64,000 nucleotides of DNA from assembly GCF_015767265.1 (NCBI RefSeq), contig NZ_JADPIB010000007.1:72307-136306 (forward strand), written 5' to 3'. A program made the translations under genes and the position numbers. Numbering within the stretch: the stretch's first letter is position 1; every line of letters starts with the position of its first letter. Below, piece by piece: positions 63,305 through 64,000 of the stretch. The notes under the pieces were generated by a model. The model had not been told where the DNA came from and searched no databases. It saw only the letters and a list, made by a program, of their open reading frames with translations. The stretch comes from Aureivirga marina (GTDB lineage: Bacteria > Bacteroidota > Bacteroidia > Flavobacteriales > Flavobacteriaceae).

Positions 63305-64000
63305 ATGACAAACAATAAACAAATCTCTATATTCGAGGCATTACTTCCCGTAATTATATTAGTAATAATCTTAGCGTATAATGTATATGTTTTCGGAGAT
63401 GGAGCAACAGGAGGACCAAATCAATTTGCATTAATTTTAGGTGCTGCTGTAGCTGCTGCTGTTGGTTTTAAAAACCATTTCAGTTATGAAAGAATGATGG
63501 AGTTTGTTTCCAAAAATATTAAATCTACAAGTTCTGCAATTTTAATTCTTTTAATGGTTGGAGCTTTAGCGGGAACTTGGCTAATTAGTGGTGTAATTCC
63601 TGCGATGGTTTATTATGGATTACAAATTTTAAATCCGACATGGTTTTTAGCTGCAACTGTAATAATTACAGCAATAATTTCTTTAGCAACAGGAAGTTCT
63701 TGGACAACTTCAGCAACAATTGGAATTGCGTTAGTTGGAATTGGAAGAACTTTAGGTTTACCAGAAGGAATGGTTGCAGGAGCAGTAATTTCTGGAGCTT
63801 ATTTTGGAGATAAAATGTCGCCACTTTCGGATACGACAAATTTAGCACCAGCAATGGCTGGAGCAACACTTTTTGATCATATTAAATACATGGCTTTAAC
63901 AACGGTTCCATCGATTATAATAACGCTGGTTGTGTTTATTATTTTAGGGTTTAAATACGAATCTGGAAATATGATGGATCATACAGAATTATTAGCTAGT
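63305..64000 (+). CDS. nhaC: Na+/H+ antiporter NhaC (3' end outside window)
   Basis: NhaC exchanges Na+ for H+ across the inner membrane. The first 232 residues are visible, from MTNNKQISIFEALLPVII, and the frame is open at the right edge. Seven or so hydrophobic helices occur; the conserved ATGSSWTTSATIGIALVG, GAVISGAYFGDKMSPLSDTTNLAPAMAG stretch (recognised by GSSWTTSATIG and GDKMSPLSDTTNLA) holds the ion-site Asp residues. Whether other genes share its transcript cannot be seen. Confidence 0.93.
   Translation, partial: MTNNKQISIFEALLPVIILVIILAYNVYVFGDGATGGPNQFALILGAAVAAAVGFKNHFSYERMMEFVSKNIKSTSSAILILLMVGALAGTWLISGVIPAMVYYGLQILNPTWFLAATVIITAIISLATGSSWTTSATIGIALVGIGRTLGLPEGMVAGAVISGAYFGDKMSPLSDTTNLAPAMAGATLFDHIKYMALTTVPSIIITLVVFIILGFKYESGNMMDHTELLAS

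Overview
The window is a low-GC chromosomal segment (about one third G+C by eye) from a member of the Bacteroidota, almost certainly a Flavobacteriaceae species and probably marine. The evidence is the type IX secretion and gliding genes (sprA, gldB, gldC, a T9SS plug protein, a RemB-like protein and two proteins with type A T9SS sorting tails), a complete Na+-pumping NADH:quinone reductase operon, Bacteroidota -7 boxes of the form TAnnTTTG in front of many genes, the absence of Shine-Dalgarno sequences, and many families confined to Bacteroidota (DUF3667, DUF4407, DUF4920, BT_3928-type DoxX). The order looks like ordinary core chromosome. I see no prophage, integron, transposase, CRISPR array or clear foreign island.

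Layout. 1-8.6 kb: sprA (5' end outside the window), gcvH, a VanZ-like gene and two tandem tonB paralogues. 8.7-13.7 kb: deoC, a beta-helix acetyltransferase, a RemB-like outer-membrane protein, a glycerophosphodiesterase and an unknown. 13.7-19.4 kb: a three-gene RND efflux operon. 19.45-22 kb: metK behind a SAM-II type riboswitch, and convergent ilvE. 22-29.2 kb: two lipoproteins (one with a haem-binding motif), mnmD with a small coupled membrane protein, a BT_3928/DoxX protein, DUF1599, a LOG-family hydrolase, folP, a lipoprotein, DUF3667 and apaG. 29.2-36.6 kb: the T9SS plug protein and nqrABCDEF. 36.6-39.3 kb: small secreted proteins, a MazG-type hydrolase, a cyclophilin and tRNA-Phe. 39.4-47.6 kb: two related T9SS cargo proteins and a large SprA-reminiscent outer-membrane protein. 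47.7-51.8 kb: gldC-gldB, divergent nadE, a structured intergenic element, DUF4407 and a LysE exporter. 51.9-59.5 kb: cytochrome bd (cydAB), a heavy-metal-binding protein, two rhodanese or persulfide enzymes, a SulP transporter and ruvB. 59.5-64 kb: a putative porin, a pseudouridine synthase and the start of nhaC.

How the parts fit. The envelope theme dominates: SprA is the T9SS translocon pore, the plug protein closes it, GldB/GldC/RemB belong to gliding, and the two proteins at 39.5-44.1 kb are cargo. Energy genes form a second theme: Nqr makes a sodium gradient that NhaC and RND pumps could couple to, and cytochrome bd lies beside persulfide-oxidising enzymes that fit sulfide tolerance.

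Most notable observations: (1) a SAM-II aptamer before metK with a nearly perfect 16-nt anti-aptamer about 55 nt downstream; (2) a TonB C-terminal-like domain with a cysteine pair at the N-terminus of the RemB-like outer-membrane protein, close to two tonB genes carrying the same domain; (3) a two-hairpin intergenic element after nadE; (4) two neighbouring T9SS cargo proteins sharing both ends but with unrelated middles. I did not find a convincing wholly new multi-gene system.
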